From: Streptomyces aureus
Lineage (GTDB): Bacteria; Actinomycetota; Actinomycetes; Streptomycetales; Streptomycetaceae
Assembly: GCF_000725495.1 (NCBI RefSeq)
Contig: NZ_JNZD01000013.1
Location: 496,001 to 560,000 of the forward strand
DNA: 64,000 nt
Direction: 5' to 3'
Shown: positions 1 to 10,023 of the stretch, piece after piece
Numbering within the stretch: position 1 is the first letter of the stretch
How the letters are laid out: each line of letters begins with the position of its first letter
Made by a program: the position numbers and the translations under genes
The notes under the pieces: model-generated
What the model saw: the letters and a program-made list of their open reading frames with translations, nothing else
Databases searched by the model: none
What the model was told of the DNA's origin: nothing

Positions 1-263
1 CATCGCGTGAACCGTGCCGAAAGCCGCGCGCGACGGCCGGGTCGTCAGGTCGGGTCACCCGCGTGTGCCCGGCGAGGCGGCCCCCTTGCCGACCGGGCCA
101 CGGGCCGCCACCGTGTCCCCATGGCCCTCCCGGTACTCCCCCGTCGTCCACTCGGCCACACCGTCCGCGCCATGACGGCGGTGCGCGGTCCGTCCGCCCG
201 CCGGCCGCCGCACCCGGGGAGGCCACCGGGTCCCGGGCGGTACGACGGCGGGGGCCCGGCGTC

Positions 264-1535
264 GTGAGCGCGGCCGTGCCCCGCGAGGCGCCACCCGTGC
301 CGGACGTCTTCGACCCCCGCCGGTACGCCGAGGGTGTGCCGCTCGCCGCGTACCGCGTGCTGCGCGATCACCACCCGGTGGCCTGGCAGGACGAACCCGG
401 GGTGCTGGGCTGGCCCGCGGGCCCCGGTTTCTGGGCGGTGACCCGGCACGCGGACGTGGTCCGGATCCTCAAGGACGCGCGGACCTACTCCTCGTTCCTC
501 GGCGCTACCCAGATCCGCGACCCCGATCCGGCCGACCTGCCCTTCATTCGGCGCATGATGCTCAATCAGGATCCGCCGGACCACGGCCGGTTGAGACGAC
601 TGGTGAGCCGGGCCTTCACCCCACGGCGGGTGGACCGGTTCGAGGCGGCGGCCCGGGAACGGGCCCGCGCCCTGCTCGGACGGGCGGTACGGGAGGCCCG
701 CGCCGGCGACGGCACCGGCGACCTAGTCGCCGCCGTCACCGACGAGTACGCCCTGCTCAACCTCGCGGATCTGCTCGGCGTCCCGGAGGACGACCGGGGT
801 CTGCTGCTGGACTGGACGCGGCGGGTGATCGACTATCAGGACCCCGACGAGGCACAGCCGGCGCCCGTCGGCCCGACCGGCGAGCCCGTGAACCCGCGCT
901 CCCCGGCGATGCTGGGCGACATGTTCGGCTACGCGCGGGAGCTGGCCGCCGCCAAGCGCCGCCGGCCCGCCGACGACGTCCTGACCACGCTCGCCACCGA
1001 TCCCGAACTCGCCCCGGAAGAACTGGAGATGTTCTTCTTCCTGCTCACGGTCGCGGGCAACGACACCGTGCGCAGCGCCGCTCCGGGCGGGCTGCTGGCG
1101 CTGGCACAGCACCCGGCGGCCTACGAGGAACTGCGGTCGGGCCGCCACCGGCTCGGCACGGCCGTCGAGGAGTTGCTGCGCGTGCACCCGCCCGTGCTCA
1201 GCTTCCGCCGGACGGCGGCCGTGGACACCGAGCTGGCCGGGAGGCGGCTGCGCGCGGGCGACAAGGTGGTCGTCTTCCACGCCTCGGCCAACCACGACGA
1301 GCGCGCCTTCGCCGATCCCCTCCGGCTGGACCTGTCGCGGAACCCGAACCCCCATGTCTCCTTCGGCGACGGCCCGCACGTCTGCCTCGGCGCCCACTTC
1401 GCCCGGCTGCAACTGCGGGTGCTCTACGAGGAGACGCTCCGGGCCGTGCCCGCGCTGCGTCCGGCGGGGCCGCCCCGGCGTCTCGTCTCCAACTTCATCA
1501 ACGGGGTCAAGTACCTTCCGCTGACGCTTACTTGA
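264..1535 (+). CDS. Cytochrome P450 (CYP124/125/142-like)
   Basis: A 423-residue soluble heme monooxygenase. Conserved P450 elements appear in order: an I-helix AGNDTVR stretch (oxygen activation), a K-helix ExxR within EELLRVHPP, and the heme-binding loop FGDGPHVCLG with the thiolate cysteine near the C-terminus. The AGNDT/R pattern and the HPP after ExxR resemble bacterial CYP124/125/142 families, which hydroxylate lipid or sterol side chains; the substrate here is unknown. GTG at 264 was chosen because upstream in-frame sequence is Arg/Pro-rich and unlike a P450 N-terminus. No ferredoxin or reductase gene is adjacent, so redox partners must come from elsewhere. It converges with the next gene. 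Family fold is certain, subfamily is not. Confidence 0.9.
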   Translation: MSAAVPREAPPVPDVFDPRRYAEGVPLAAYRVLRDHHPVAWQDEPGVLGWPAGPGFWAVTRHADVVRILKDARTYSSFLGATQIRDPDPADLPFIRRMMLNQDPPDHGRLRRLVSRAFTPRRVDRFEAAARERARALLGRAVREARAGDGTGDLVAAVTDEYALLNLADLLGVPEDDRGLLLDWTRRVIDYQDPDEAQPAPVGPTGEPVNPRSPAMLGDMFGYARELAAAKRRRPADDVLTTLATDPELAPEELEMFFFLLTVAGNDTVRSAAPGGLLALAQHPAAYEELRSGRHRLGTAVEELLRVHPPVLSFRRTAAVDTELAGRRLRAGDKVVVFHASANHDERAFADPLRLDLSRNPNPHVSFGDGPHVCLGAHFARLQLRVLYEETLRAVPALRPAGPPRRLVSNFINGVKYLPLTLT

Positions 1536-1572
1536 CCGTCCGAAACGATGCGACGATGAGCCGGGAGCGCCG

Positions 1573-2781
1573 TCATCCGCGTCTGGCCTGGACGAGCGCG
1601 TGGGTTCCGCCGGTGCGCCAGCGGTCGCCCTCGGCGGCGTCCAGGGCCGCCTCCACGGCGGGGGTGAGCCCGACGACGACATCGGACTTGAGCGTCCGCA
1701 GTGCGGCCACCGCTCCAGGAAAGGAGGAGGTGGCGGCGGCGAACGAGGTGGTGGCGGGGTAGAGGCGGTCCCCGATCAGCCGGCGGTAGTTCAGATCGCC
1801 CTTCAGCACGGTCACGTCGGCCGCGGCGAACTCCCGCCGCAGGTCCCCGGGCAGTTCGGCGTACGCCAGCGGGCCGCAGGAGAAGAGGTGGGTCCTGACG
1901 GTGAGCCGGCCCGCGGACAGGGCCGCCCACAGCCGCTCCCCGGCCTCGCCGGCCGCCCCCTTCGCCGCGGTCAGCCGGCGCACGGCGTCCAGCACGTCGG
2001 CCGCCGTGGCGTCGGACACGTAGTACGGGTAGGGCTTCACGTGCAGGACGGCGCGCTCGGCCCGTCCGTGACGGAGCAGATGGTCTACGAGGAGCAGGTC
2101 GGGGATGAGTTCCCGGCCCGCGTTGTCCGCGATGAGGCAGAGGGTGCCGCCGGCGAACAGGGAGCGCAGCAGTTCCGTGTCGTCGGCCACGAGCCCGGAC
2201 TCGGCGGCCGGCCCGCCGGCGGTGCCGGCCAGCCTGAACCCGAGGTCGGCGCGGTTGCCCCACAGGGAGCCGTGCAGCAGCGCCTCCTCCTGCTCGTCCG
2301 CGGAGGTGCGCGCGAGGTCGTCGAGGGCGCCGAGTTCCTCGTCGGTCTCCGGGGTGTCGAGTTCGGCGAGCTTGAAGGGACGGAACGGGTCGACGCCCTG
2401 CCAGGGGCCAGGCGCGAAGTAGCCGACGGCTTCGAGCAGTTGGCGGTAGAAGTAGCTCTCGGACCACAGGAAGGGTAGGTCGAACCAGGACCTGCCGTAG
2501 TACTCCGGGCCGCCCCAGGCGTCCCACCGGCCCCGGTCGGCGGCCGTCTCCGCGAGCGGTTCGACGACCCCGTCGACGCAGTTCACGACCAGGGCGTCGA
2601 GCGCGTGCCGCTGCTCGGGACCGTAGGGGAACGCGTCGCGCACCTTCCGGATGAGCGCCGGATGCCGTTCGGCCAGCACGCTCCAGGGGAACGAGCCCCG
2701 CACCGAACTCACGACCACCGGGGCGTCGTCGGGACCGGCGGCCGGCGGGGCGGAGGCATCGGGATCGCGCATGCGGCTCAC
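1573..2781 (-). CDS. Damage-control phosphatase, ARMT1-like (DUF89)
   Basis: A 402-residue protein of the DUF89/ARMT1 family, metal-dependent phosphatases thought to remove damaged phosphometabolites. The hallmark Asp-Asn-Ala-Gly is visible in LIADNAGRELIPDLLLVDHL, followed by a second conserved block LKGDLNYRRLIGD whose Asp and Asn normally help bind the metal and phosphate. Full length for the family and no signal peptide, so cytoplasmic. The start is either GTG at 2781 or ATG three codons later. It is monocistronic and convergent with the upstream P450. The exact substrate is unknown. Confidence 0.85.
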   Translation of the reverse strand: MSRMRDPDASAPPAAGPDDAPVVVSSVRGSFPWSVLAERHPALIRKVRDAFPYGPEQRHALDALVVNCVDGVVEPLAETAADRGRWDAWGGPEYYGRSWFDLPFLWSESYFYRQLLEAVGYFAPGPWQGVDPFRPFKLAELDTPETDEELGALDDLARTSADEQEEALLHGSLWGNRADLGFRLAGTAGGPAAESGLVADDTELLRSLFAGGTLCLIADNAGRELIPDLLLVDHLLRHGRAERAVLHVKPYPYYVSDATAADVLDAVRRLTAAKGAAGEAGERLWAALSAGRLTVRTHLFSCGPLAYAELPGDLRREFAAADVTVLKGDLNYRRLIGDRLYPATTSFAAATSSFPGAVAALRTLKSDVVVGLTPAVEAALDAAEGDRWRTGGTHALVQARRG

Positions 2782-3061
2782 CGTACCGGCAGAACAGAAG
2801 GGGCCGTCCGACGCCGTGCGCGCCGGGCGGCCCCTCCCCCCGTAGAGCTCAGCGTTCTGCCTAGGTCGGTCGGCTTCGAGCTGCTGTCGAGCGCCCCGGA
2901 GTCCCGCGCGGCCCGGTCGCGGACCGGGGGCGCGGCCGCCGACGGCGGTCGCGCTGAACGATAGGCGGGCGGTGAAGCGCGGGGATAGCGGGAAAACCCT
3001 CGATCCGACCGGTGCCCGGCCCTCGCCCTCCCCCGACCGGGCGGGGTGATCCCGATTCGCG

Positions 3062-3340
3062 CCGATTGCGGATCGGAGCCAGTCCGATCACGGGTCCGGT
3101 TGGGGCAGACCGCGGCTCCGGTCCTCGCCGATTGCAGGTACGGTCCGCGCCGATCGCGGGGCCGGTTGTGGCCGATCGCGGTCCAGTCCCCGGCGCTTGC
3201 AGGTCCAGTCGGGCCCGATCGCGGGTCCGGTTGAAGCCGATTACGGTCCGGTCCCCGGCGACTTACAGGTCCGGGCCGCGCCGATCACGGGTCCGGTCTG
3301 CGCCGACCACGGGTGTGTTGGGGCCGATCGTGGGTCCGGT
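3062..3340. repeat. Degenerate ~22-bp tandem array (about 13 units)
   Basis: The 681-bp gap between the ARMT1-like gene and the LPMO gene (2782-3462) holds about 13 diverged copies of a unit close to CCGATCGCGGGTCCGGT plus a 5-bp variable spacer. Units start near 3062, 3084, 3106, 3128, 3150, 3172, 3193, 3215, 3237, 3258, 3281, 3303 and 3324, a spacing of 21-23 bp. No open frame across the array looks protein-like. The last unit ends about 120 bp upstream of the LPMO start. The even spacing, two helical turns, would place each unit on one DNA face, but no binding protein is known. Confidence 0.8.
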
Positions 3341-3462
3341 CGAGCCGGGAGGCCTGAACGCCGTGGGCTCCGGATCCGTATCCCACCGTGCCCCGTGCGA
3401 GGTGTGCGTCCCGGCCGCGCACGGCGGCCCCCGCTTCGCCCACGCCTGAGGAGACGTTCCGG

Positions 3463-4431
3463 ATGACCGCCTACCGCACCGCCACCGCGGCCGCCGTCGC
3501 CCTGGCGGCTCCCCTGCTGCTCACGACGTGGGCCGCGGGGACAGCGTCGGCGCACGGCGCCCCGACGTCTCCGGTCAGCCGGGTGTACGCGTGCTCGCCC
3601 GAGGGCGGCAGCCAGAACGCCACGGCGGCCTGCCGGGCGGCGATCGCCGCGAACGGCTCGCCCTTCACCGCGTGGGACAACCTGCGCGTGGGCGGAGTGA
3701 ACGGCCGGGACCGTTCGGTGATCCCGGACGGGAAGCTGTGCAGCGGGGGCCTGCCCGCGTACAAGGGGCTCGACCTGGCGCGCGCCGACTTCCCGGCGAC
3801 ACGGCTGACGCCCGGCGCGCACCTGACGATGAAGTACAGCTCGACGATCGCGCACACCGGTACGTTCAAGCTCTATCTGACCAAGCAGGGCTACAGCCCG
3901 ACGAGGCCGCTGAAGTGGTCCGACCTGCCGGAGAAGCCGTTCGCCTCGGTCACCGACCCGGCGCTGGTCTCCGGCGCGTACCGCATCGGCGCGACGCTGC
4001 CGTCGGACCGCACCGGCCGCCAGATGCTGTTCACGATCTGGCAGAACTCCAGCACCACGGACACGTACTACTCGTGCTCGGACGTGGTGTTCCCCGGCGG
4101 GAGCACGGCCGCGAAGCCGGCCGGGAGCGGCGGGACCTCGAAACCCGCCGCGAGCGGCACGAAGGGCGCGAGCGCCAAGGCGTCCGCCGCGGCGGACCGG
4201 TCCGCGACCCCGACGCCCAGCCCGACGGCGGCCTCGCCCTCCGCCGGCTCCCCCTCTCCCGAGGCGAGCGGGGCCGGCGCCACGGCCGGGACGGCGAGCA
4301 CCGATCATCTGGCGCCCGCCGCCGAGAACACCTCGGGCGGCGGCCCCGGCCTGCCCCTGGTCGCGGGCGGAGCCGGGGCGGCCCTGCTGCTCACTGCCGG
4401 CGTCGCCGTGGTGCTGCGACGCCGGCAGTGA
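3463..4431 (+). CDS. AA10 lytic polysaccharide monooxygenase, membrane-anchored
   Basis: A 322-residue exported copper enzyme of the AA10 family, which oxidatively cleaves chitin or cellulose. A signal peptide (1-30) ends in TASA before HGAPTSPVSR, so His31 becomes the N-terminal copper-brace histidine; the second brace residue is probably His131 in TIAHTG, and the axial Phe sits in DVVF (about 210). The catalytic domain is about 31-213, followed by an Ala/Ser/Thr/Pro-rich linker (about 214-285) and one C-terminal transmembrane helix ending RRRQ. No LPXTG-type sorting motif is seen, so anchoring is by the helix. No separate carbohydrate-binding module is present. ATG 3463 is preceded by a GAGGAG ribosome site about 10 bp upstream. 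Substrate (chitin versus cellulose) cannot be decided. Confidence 0.88.
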   Translation: MTAYRTATAAAVALAAPLLLTTWAAGTASAHGAPTSPVSRVYACSPEGGSQNATAACRAAIAANGSPFTAWDNLRVGGVNGRDRSVIPDGKLCSGGLPAYKGLDLARADFPATRLTPGAHLTMKYSSTIAHTGTFKLYLTKQGYSPTRPLKWSDLPEKPFASVTDPALVSGAYRIGATLPSDRTGRQMLFTIWQNSSTTDTYYSCSDVVFPGGSTAAKPAGSGGTSKPAASGTKGASAKASAAADRSATPTPSPTAASPSAGSPSPEASGAGATAGTASTDHLAPAAENTSGGGPGLPLVAGGAGAALLLTAGVAVVLRRRQ

Positions 4432-4449
4432 ACCGGGCTCCCGTGGGGG

Positions 4450-5640
<1,191 letters not shown>

Positions 5641-5669
5641 TTGACCGTGCGTGTAACCATCGGTAACTT
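5641..5669 (+). promoter_or_regulatory. Putative HrdB-type promoter for DUF6230/DUF6114
   Basis: TTGACC at 5641-5646 and TAACTT at 5664-5669 are separated by 17 bp, an excellent housekeeping sigma-70-type arrangement. It lies about 150 bp upstream of the DUF6230 start and directs transcription toward it. A direct repeat GTAAC-CATCG-GTAAC (5653-5667) overlaps the spacer and -10 region and could be a regulator site. Confidence 0.6.
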
Positions 5670-5822
5670 CCTCGAAGGCTACTGCCGCGTAACGAGAAAG
5701 CCCTTGCAACCGCCGGGAGGCGCGAGGAGGCGTGCGCGGCAGCTGCTGTCCGCGCCAGGACAACGCGCCACTGGAGCCCCACCCGCATCGACATCAGCAT
5801 CGAACGTGCCCAGGGAGCAGAC

Positions 5823-6497
5823 ATGGCTTCGTCCCCGGACGCCACGGCGTCCAACGGTTCCACGCCCGAGATACCGGAAAGCGGTTCCGCCGCCGACGGA
5901 CAGCACAGACGCGGGCGGGTCCGGCTGCGCCGCGCCGCCGTGATGGCGGTACCGGCGACCATGGTCGCCGCGGGGCTGATGATCGCCACCGCGCAGGGCG
6001 CCCTCGGCGTCCAGTTCGCCATCTCCGGCATGCCCTTCACGGTCACCGCGACCGAGCTGAACGGCACCGGCTTCGAGCAGTTCGGCGGCCTCGACAACAT
6101 GGCGGACGACAGCCCGAACGCCGGGGACACCGGGGGCCAGGTCCTCATCGTCACCTCGGCGATCAAGAACGCGACCCTGGACCACCTGTGCCAGAGCGTC
6201 GACCTCGGGGGCACGAACCTGCTCATCACCGCCGGCAGCGGGTCGGACAAGGTCCAGGCGACCGACCTGACCACCGACTCCACCGAGCTGTCCGGCAACG
6301 CCTCGTTCAACAACATCGAGATCGGCAACGACGCCAGCACGCTGAACAAGGCCGGGGTCCAGGGCCCCAAGGGCGTGTTCAGCCAGCAGGCCGACACCGT
6401 GCGCATCGCGAACCTGCGCCAGACCAACTACGCGACGACGGCCGGGGTGTTCAAGCTCCCGGGCCTCAAGCTCCGCTTCAGCGACCAAGGCTGCTGA
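5823..6497 (+). CDS. DUF6230 family protein
   Basis: A 224-residue member of the DUF6230 family, sometimes mislabelled cholesterol esterase in actinomycetes. A charged N-terminal region (HRRGRVRLRR) precedes one hydrophobic segment (about 38-60), which is either a membrane anchor or an uncleaved signal. The rest is a predicted beta-rich extracellular domain ending in Gly-Cys with a second Cys in HLCQS. Its stop overlaps the start of the next gene (TGATG), so the two are translationally coupled. DUF6230 next to DUF6114 is a recurring pair in Streptomyces; function is unknown. No lipase or esterase catalytic motif is visible. Confidence 0.88.
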   Translation: MASSPDATASNGSTPEIPESGSAADGQHRRGRVRLRRAAVMAVPATMVAAGLMIATAQGALGVQFAISGMPFTVTATELNGTGFEQFGGLDNMADDSPNAGDTGGQVLIVTSAIKNATLDHLCQSVDLGGTNLLITAGSGSDKVQATDLTTDSTELSGNASFNNIEIGNDASTLNKAGVQGPKGVFSQQADTVRIANLRQTNYATTAGVFKLPGLKLRFSDQGC

Positions 6498-6913
6498 TGA
6501 GCGCCGAGGCGCAGACGGACGCATCCCGGGACCTGAGGGACTCCTTCCGGCGGTGGCGCGCGAACCGTCCCTTCTGGGGCGGGCTGCTGCTCACCCTGGG
6601 CGGGGCGGAGATCCTCCTCACCGAGAAGGCGTCGCTGAAGGTCGTCCTGCACATCGGGATGCAGGGCCTCGCGGGCTATCTGCTGCCCACCACGATGCTG
6701 CTGTGCGGCCTGCTGATCCTCTTCAACCCGGCCCAGCGGCTGTTCTACTCCCTGCTGGGCATCCTGCTGTCGCTCGGCACCTGGGTCACCTCCAACCTCG
6801 GCGGGTTCTTCGTCGGTCTGCTCCTCGGGGCCGTCGGCAGCTGCCTCGCCTTCGGCTGGCTCCCCGACCAGGAGCCGCGCCGGCGGCGGCTGCTGCGCCG
6901 CGGACACGCCTGA
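6497..6913 (+). CDS. DUF6114 integral membrane protein
   Basis: A 138-residue membrane protein beginning at ATG 6497, overlapping the preceding stop by one base. After a short polar N-terminus it has about four hydrophobic segments: [14 protein letters not shown], a helix after [29 protein letters not shown], and two closely spaced segments in [20 protein letters not shown] and [12 protein letters not shown]. It ends in an Arg-rich tail. It matches DUF6114, the usual partner of DUF6230. The coupled translation suggests a membrane complex with that exported protein; the role is unknown. Confidence 0.86.
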   Translation: MSAEAQTDASRDLRDSFRRWRANRPFWGGLLLTLGGAEILLTEKASLKVVLHIGMQGLAGYLLPTTMLLCGLLILFNPAQRLFYSLLGILLSLGTWVTSNLGGFFVGLLLGAVGSCLAFGWLPDQEPRRRRLLRRGHA

Positions 6914-7091
6914 GCGGCGGGATCGCGTCCCCCACTGGCTTGCCCGCGCACCCGGAAAGGACGTAATTGCCGGTACGCGCAGGGAAGTTGGCACCGCACG
7001 CACCGGGCCCGGGCGCATCTCCACGTGCCCGGGTCCTCGCGTAGCGTCACGGCGTAAGTCGAATCGGAGTTCGACGGCCGGGAGGCTCCTG

Positions 7092-8336
7092 ATGGGAAAC
7101 GCACGTCCTTTGGTGATCGACACGACCGGACGCGACATCCACGCGGAGGCCGCGCTGATCCGTGCCAGAGGACCGCTCGCCCTGGTGGAGCTGCCCGGTG
7201 GGGTGAGCGCCTGGGCGGTGAGCGCACCCGACCTGCTCAAGCGGCTGCTCACCGACCCCCGGGTGTCCAAGGACGCGCGGCAGCACTGGCCCCTGATGAC
7301 GAACGGCACCATCACGCCCGCCTGGCCGCTGTTCACCTGGGTGGCCGTGGAGAACATGTTCACCGCGTACGGCGGCGAGCACAGGCGTCTGCGCGCCCTG
7401 GTCTCCAAGGCGTTCACCGCCCGCCGCACGGCCGCGCTCCGGCCCCGGATCGAGGAGATCACCCGGGAACTGCTGGACCGCGTGGAGAAGGCCGGGCACG
7501 ATTCCCAGGTCGTCGACCTGCGCGAGGAGTTCTGCTATCCGCTGCCGATCCAGGTGATCAGCGAACTGTTCGGGCTCCCCGAGGAACGCGGTCCCGAACT
7601 GCGCGAACTGGTCGACAGCATCTTCGCCACCTCCGCCGACCCGGGCGAGATGACCGCCTCCTACGGCCGGTTGCTGGAGGTCCTGGGCGAACTGGTCGCC
7701 GCCAAGCGGAAGTCGCCCGGCGACGATCTGACCTCCGGGCTCATCGCGGCCCGCGACGACCAGAACGGCAGCGAACTCAGCGAGCAGGAACTGCTGGACA
7801 CCCTGACCCTCATGGTCAGCGCCGGTCACGAGACGACGGTCAACCTCCTCGACAACGCCGTGCACGCCCTGCTCACCCGCCCCGGCCAGCTCGCGCACGT
7901 CCGCGAGGGCCGGGCCGGCTGGGACGACGTGGTCGAGGAGACCCTGCGCGCGGACGCTCCGGTCGCGAGCCTCCCGCTGCGCTACGCCGTCGAGGACATC
8001 GACCTCGCCGCACTCGGCGGCCCCGAGGGGGCCGTGATCGCCGAGGGCGAGGCGATCCTCGCCGCGTACGCCGCCGCCGGCCGCGATCCCGGGCGCCACG
8101 GCGAGGACGCCCACCTGTTCGACGTCACCCGCGCCGACAAGGAGCACCTCGCCTTCGGCCACGGCGTGCACCGCTGCCTGGGGGCGCCGCTGGGCCGCCT
8201 CGAAGCCCTGATCGCGCTTCCGGCCCTGTTCGAGCGCTTCCCGGACCTGCGGCTCGCCGTCCCCGAGGACACCTTGCTGCCGGTGGACTCCTTCATCTCG
8301 AACGGACACCGGGCCCTGCCGGTACGGCTCTCCTAG
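7092..8336 (+). CDS. Cytochrome P450, CYP154-like
   Basis: A 414-residue P450 with all standard motifs: I-helix [12 protein letters not shown]-helix ExxR in EETLRADAP, a conserved AAAGRDP loop, and the heme loop [10 protein letters not shown]. The HETTVNL and [16 protein letters not shown] stretches are typical of CYP154. A GGGAGG ribosome site lies 6 bp before ATG 7092. In many streptomycetes a CYP154 gene is co-directional with CYP157 at the end of a conservon; here it faces the CYP157 gene and ends 112 bp from it. It may have a separate promoter, with a TAGCGT -10-like hexamer at 7042-7047. Substrate unknown. Confidence 0.9.
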   Translation: MGNARPLVIDTTGRDIHAEAALIRARGPLALVELPGGVSAWAVSAPDLLKRLLTDPRVSKDARQHWPLMTNGTITPAWPLFTWVAVENMFTAYGGEHRRLRALVSKAFTARRTAALRPRIEEITRELLDRVEKAGHDSQVVDLREEFCYPLPIQVISELFGLPEERGPELRELVDSIFATSADPGEMTASYGRLLEVLGELVAAKRKSPGDDLTSGLIAARDDQNGSELSEQELLDTLTLMVSAGHETTVNLLDNAVHALLTRPGQLAHVREGRAGWDDVVEETLRADAPVASLPLRYAVEDIDLAALGGPEGAVIAEGEAILAAYAAAGRDPGRHGEDAHLFDVTRADKEHLAFGHGVHRCLGAPLGRLEALIALPALFERFPDLRLAVPEDTLLPVDSFISNGHRALPVRLS

Positions 8337-8382
8337 GACGGTCCGCGACCTGGGACCTGTGGCCCGGGGCGCCCCTCCCGGC

Positions 8383-8428
8383 TGCCCGGTTCCGCGTCTC
8401 CGTGGAGCAGGCCCCCGCGAACCGGGCA
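8383..8428. terminator. Possible bidirectional terminator between convergent P450 genes
   Basis: Arms TGCCCGGTTC (8383-8392) and GAACCGGGCA (8419-8428) are exact complements separated by 26 bp, within the 112-bp gap between convergent genes. No T-run follows. The long loop weakens the call. Confidence 0.35.
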
Positions 8429-8448
8429 CCTGGGCACCCGGGGCCCGG

Positions 8449-9873
8449 TCACTCGCCGCGCCACCATGCGGCCGTCCGCGCCCAGGCGCCCCGCGGAGTC
8501 CCGTGACCGGGGGCCGTTCCGTGACCGGGGGCCGGCACCTCCACGGCCGGCTGCTCCCCGGTGGACGGTACGAAGGGCGCGGACGACGGCGGCTGTCCGG
8601 TGCCCTCCCCTTCTCCGGGACCGGGCGGCCTGGTCCCGGACCGGGCGGCGACGGGCGAGAACGTCACCGGCAGCGCGGCCAGCGCGCGGTGGAACGGGCC
8701 GGGACGCCAGGTCAACTCCCCTACGGGAAGCGCCAGTCCGAGGTCCGGGAGCCGGTCCAGGAGCCGTTCGAGGGCGACGGACGCGATCAGCCGTGCCTGA
8801 CCCTGCGCGGGGCAGGTGTGCGGGCCCGCGCTCCACGCCAGGTGGGCCCGGTTGCCCGCGCTCCGAGTGCCGGTCAGCGCCGGGTCGGTGTTCGCGGCGG
8901 CGAGGCTCACCACCAGCGGCTCCCCCGCGCGCAGCGGCGTGCCCTCGTACACGGTGTCGTGGCGCGGATAGTGCACGGCGTAGTTCGCGATGGGCGGGTC
9001 GGTCCACAGCACCTCGTCGAGGGCGTCCTCTATTTCCAGGGTGCCGCCGGACAGCCCGCCCGCGAACCGCTCGTCGGACAGCAGCAGACGCAGCGCGTTC
9101 GCGATCAGGTTCTGCTGCGGTTCGGTGCCCGCGCCCATCAGCACGGCGAGGGCGTGGATCAGCTCCTCGTCGGTCAGCGCGGCCGGGTGCTCCATCAGCC
9201 AGGACGTCAGATCGGCGGACGGCCGCCGCCGCTTCAGCGTGATCAGGTCGGACAGCGTGTCGGTCAGCAGCGCGTGCGCCCGCTCGGCGTCCACCCCGTC
9301 GAACATCCCGGACATGGCCTCGACCAGCCGGACGCCGTGCCCGGCGGGACAGCCGAAGAGACGGTCGAACACCAGGAGCGGCAGGACCTGGGCGTACTCG
9401 CCGAGCAGATCCGCCGTGCCGAGCGGCGCGAACCGGTCGATGAGGGTGTCCGCGCTGCGCTCGGCGTAGCCGCGCAGGGTCCCGGCGTCCACGCGGGCGA
9501 GGGTGTCGGTGACGGCGCCCCGCAGCCGGGCGTGCTCACCGCCGTCCGTGAACAGGGCACTGGGCCGGTACGTCATCATCGGAAGAACCGGGCTGCCGGG
9601 CGGGACGGTGCCGTCGGCGAGGTCCCGCCAGTGCCGCGGGTCCTTGGAGAAGGTCTCCGGCGAGCGCAGGACGTGCAGCGCGGCGTCGTACCCGGTGACC
9701 AGGGTGGCCCGTACGCCGGGGGCGAGTTCGACGGGCGCGGTCGGTCCGGACGCCCTCAGCCGCCGGTAGACGGCGGCGGGGTCGGCGGCGAACTCCGGCC
9801 CGTACAGGGACTGATGGGCCGGACAAGAGGGCGGGGACACTGCGTTCGCGCTGTCCCCGGTTCGCCCGGTCAC
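8449..9873 (-). CDS. CYP157-type P450 lacking the EXXR motif
   Basis: A 474-residue P450-like protein. The heme loop WSAGPHTCPAQ keeps the cysteine ligand but replaces the usual Phe and final Gly. The K-helix position reads DEVLWTDPP, so the normally conserved ExxR arginine is Trp, as reported for the CYP157 family. The I-helix reads GAGTEPQQN instead of AGxDT, removing the usual acid-Thr pair. After the normal P450 end (ALPVTF) there is an extra tail of about 60 residues, rich in Pro and Gly with PGHGTAPGHG repeats. The gene follows the conservon cvnA-cvnB-cvnC genes on the same strand, 150 bp after the DUF742 gene, so it is probably co-transcribed with them. Confidence 0.88.
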   Translation of the reverse strand: MTGRTGDSANAVSPPSCPAHQSLYGPEFAADPAAVYRRLRASGPTAPVELAPGVRATLVTGYDAALHVLRSPETFSKDPRHWRDLADGTVPPGSPVLPMMTYRPSALFTDGGEHARLRGAVTDTLARVDAGTLRGYAERSADTLIDRFAPLGTADLLGEYAQVLPLLVFDRLFGCPAGHGVRLVEAMSGMFDGVDAERAHALLTDTLSDLITLKRRRPSADLTSWLMEHPAALTDEELIHALAVLMGAGTEPQQNLIANALRLLLSDERFAGGLSGGTLEIEDALDEVLWTDPPIANYAVHYPRHDTVYEGTPLRAGEPLVVSLAAANTDPALTGTRSAGNRAHLAWSAGPHTCPAQGQARLIASVALERLLDRLPDLGLALPVGELTWRPGPFHRALAALPVTFSPVAARSGTRPPGPGEGEGTGQPPSSAPFVPSTGEQPAVEVPAPGHGTAPGHGTPRGAWARTAAWWRGE

Positions 9874-10023
9874 TCCGTCTCCGCTTCACGGGCAGGGGCC
9901 GGCGGACGAGTGGCCGGGGTGATCGGTGTCCGGGGACCGGAGACCCGGCCGCGGGCCCCGCGGCACGGCGGCGGCGCGGACGTCGTCATGGCGGTCCGCT
10001 CCACCTCGGGCGGGAGCGCGGCC

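Noticed and set aside
45..584. Minus-strand and alternative open frames overlapping the first P450
   Set aside because: Arg/Pro/Gly-rich composition typical of antisense frames in high-GC DNA; the plus-strand frame contains all P450 motifs.
3012..3466. Open frames across the 22-bp repeat array (for example 3012-3449 and 3197-3466)
   Set aside because: They translate the DNA repeat into repetitive Arg/Gly/Pro peptides without initiation signals; a DNA-level repeat explains them.
5651..5668. TetR-type palindrome at the DUF6230 promoter
   Set aside because: GTAAC-CATCG-GTAAC is a direct repeat, not an inverted one; it better fits the promoter itself.
9874..10023. Possible remnant of a CvnD GTPase between DUF742 and CYP157
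   Set aside because: Only 150 bp and no P-loop or GTPase motif in any frame.
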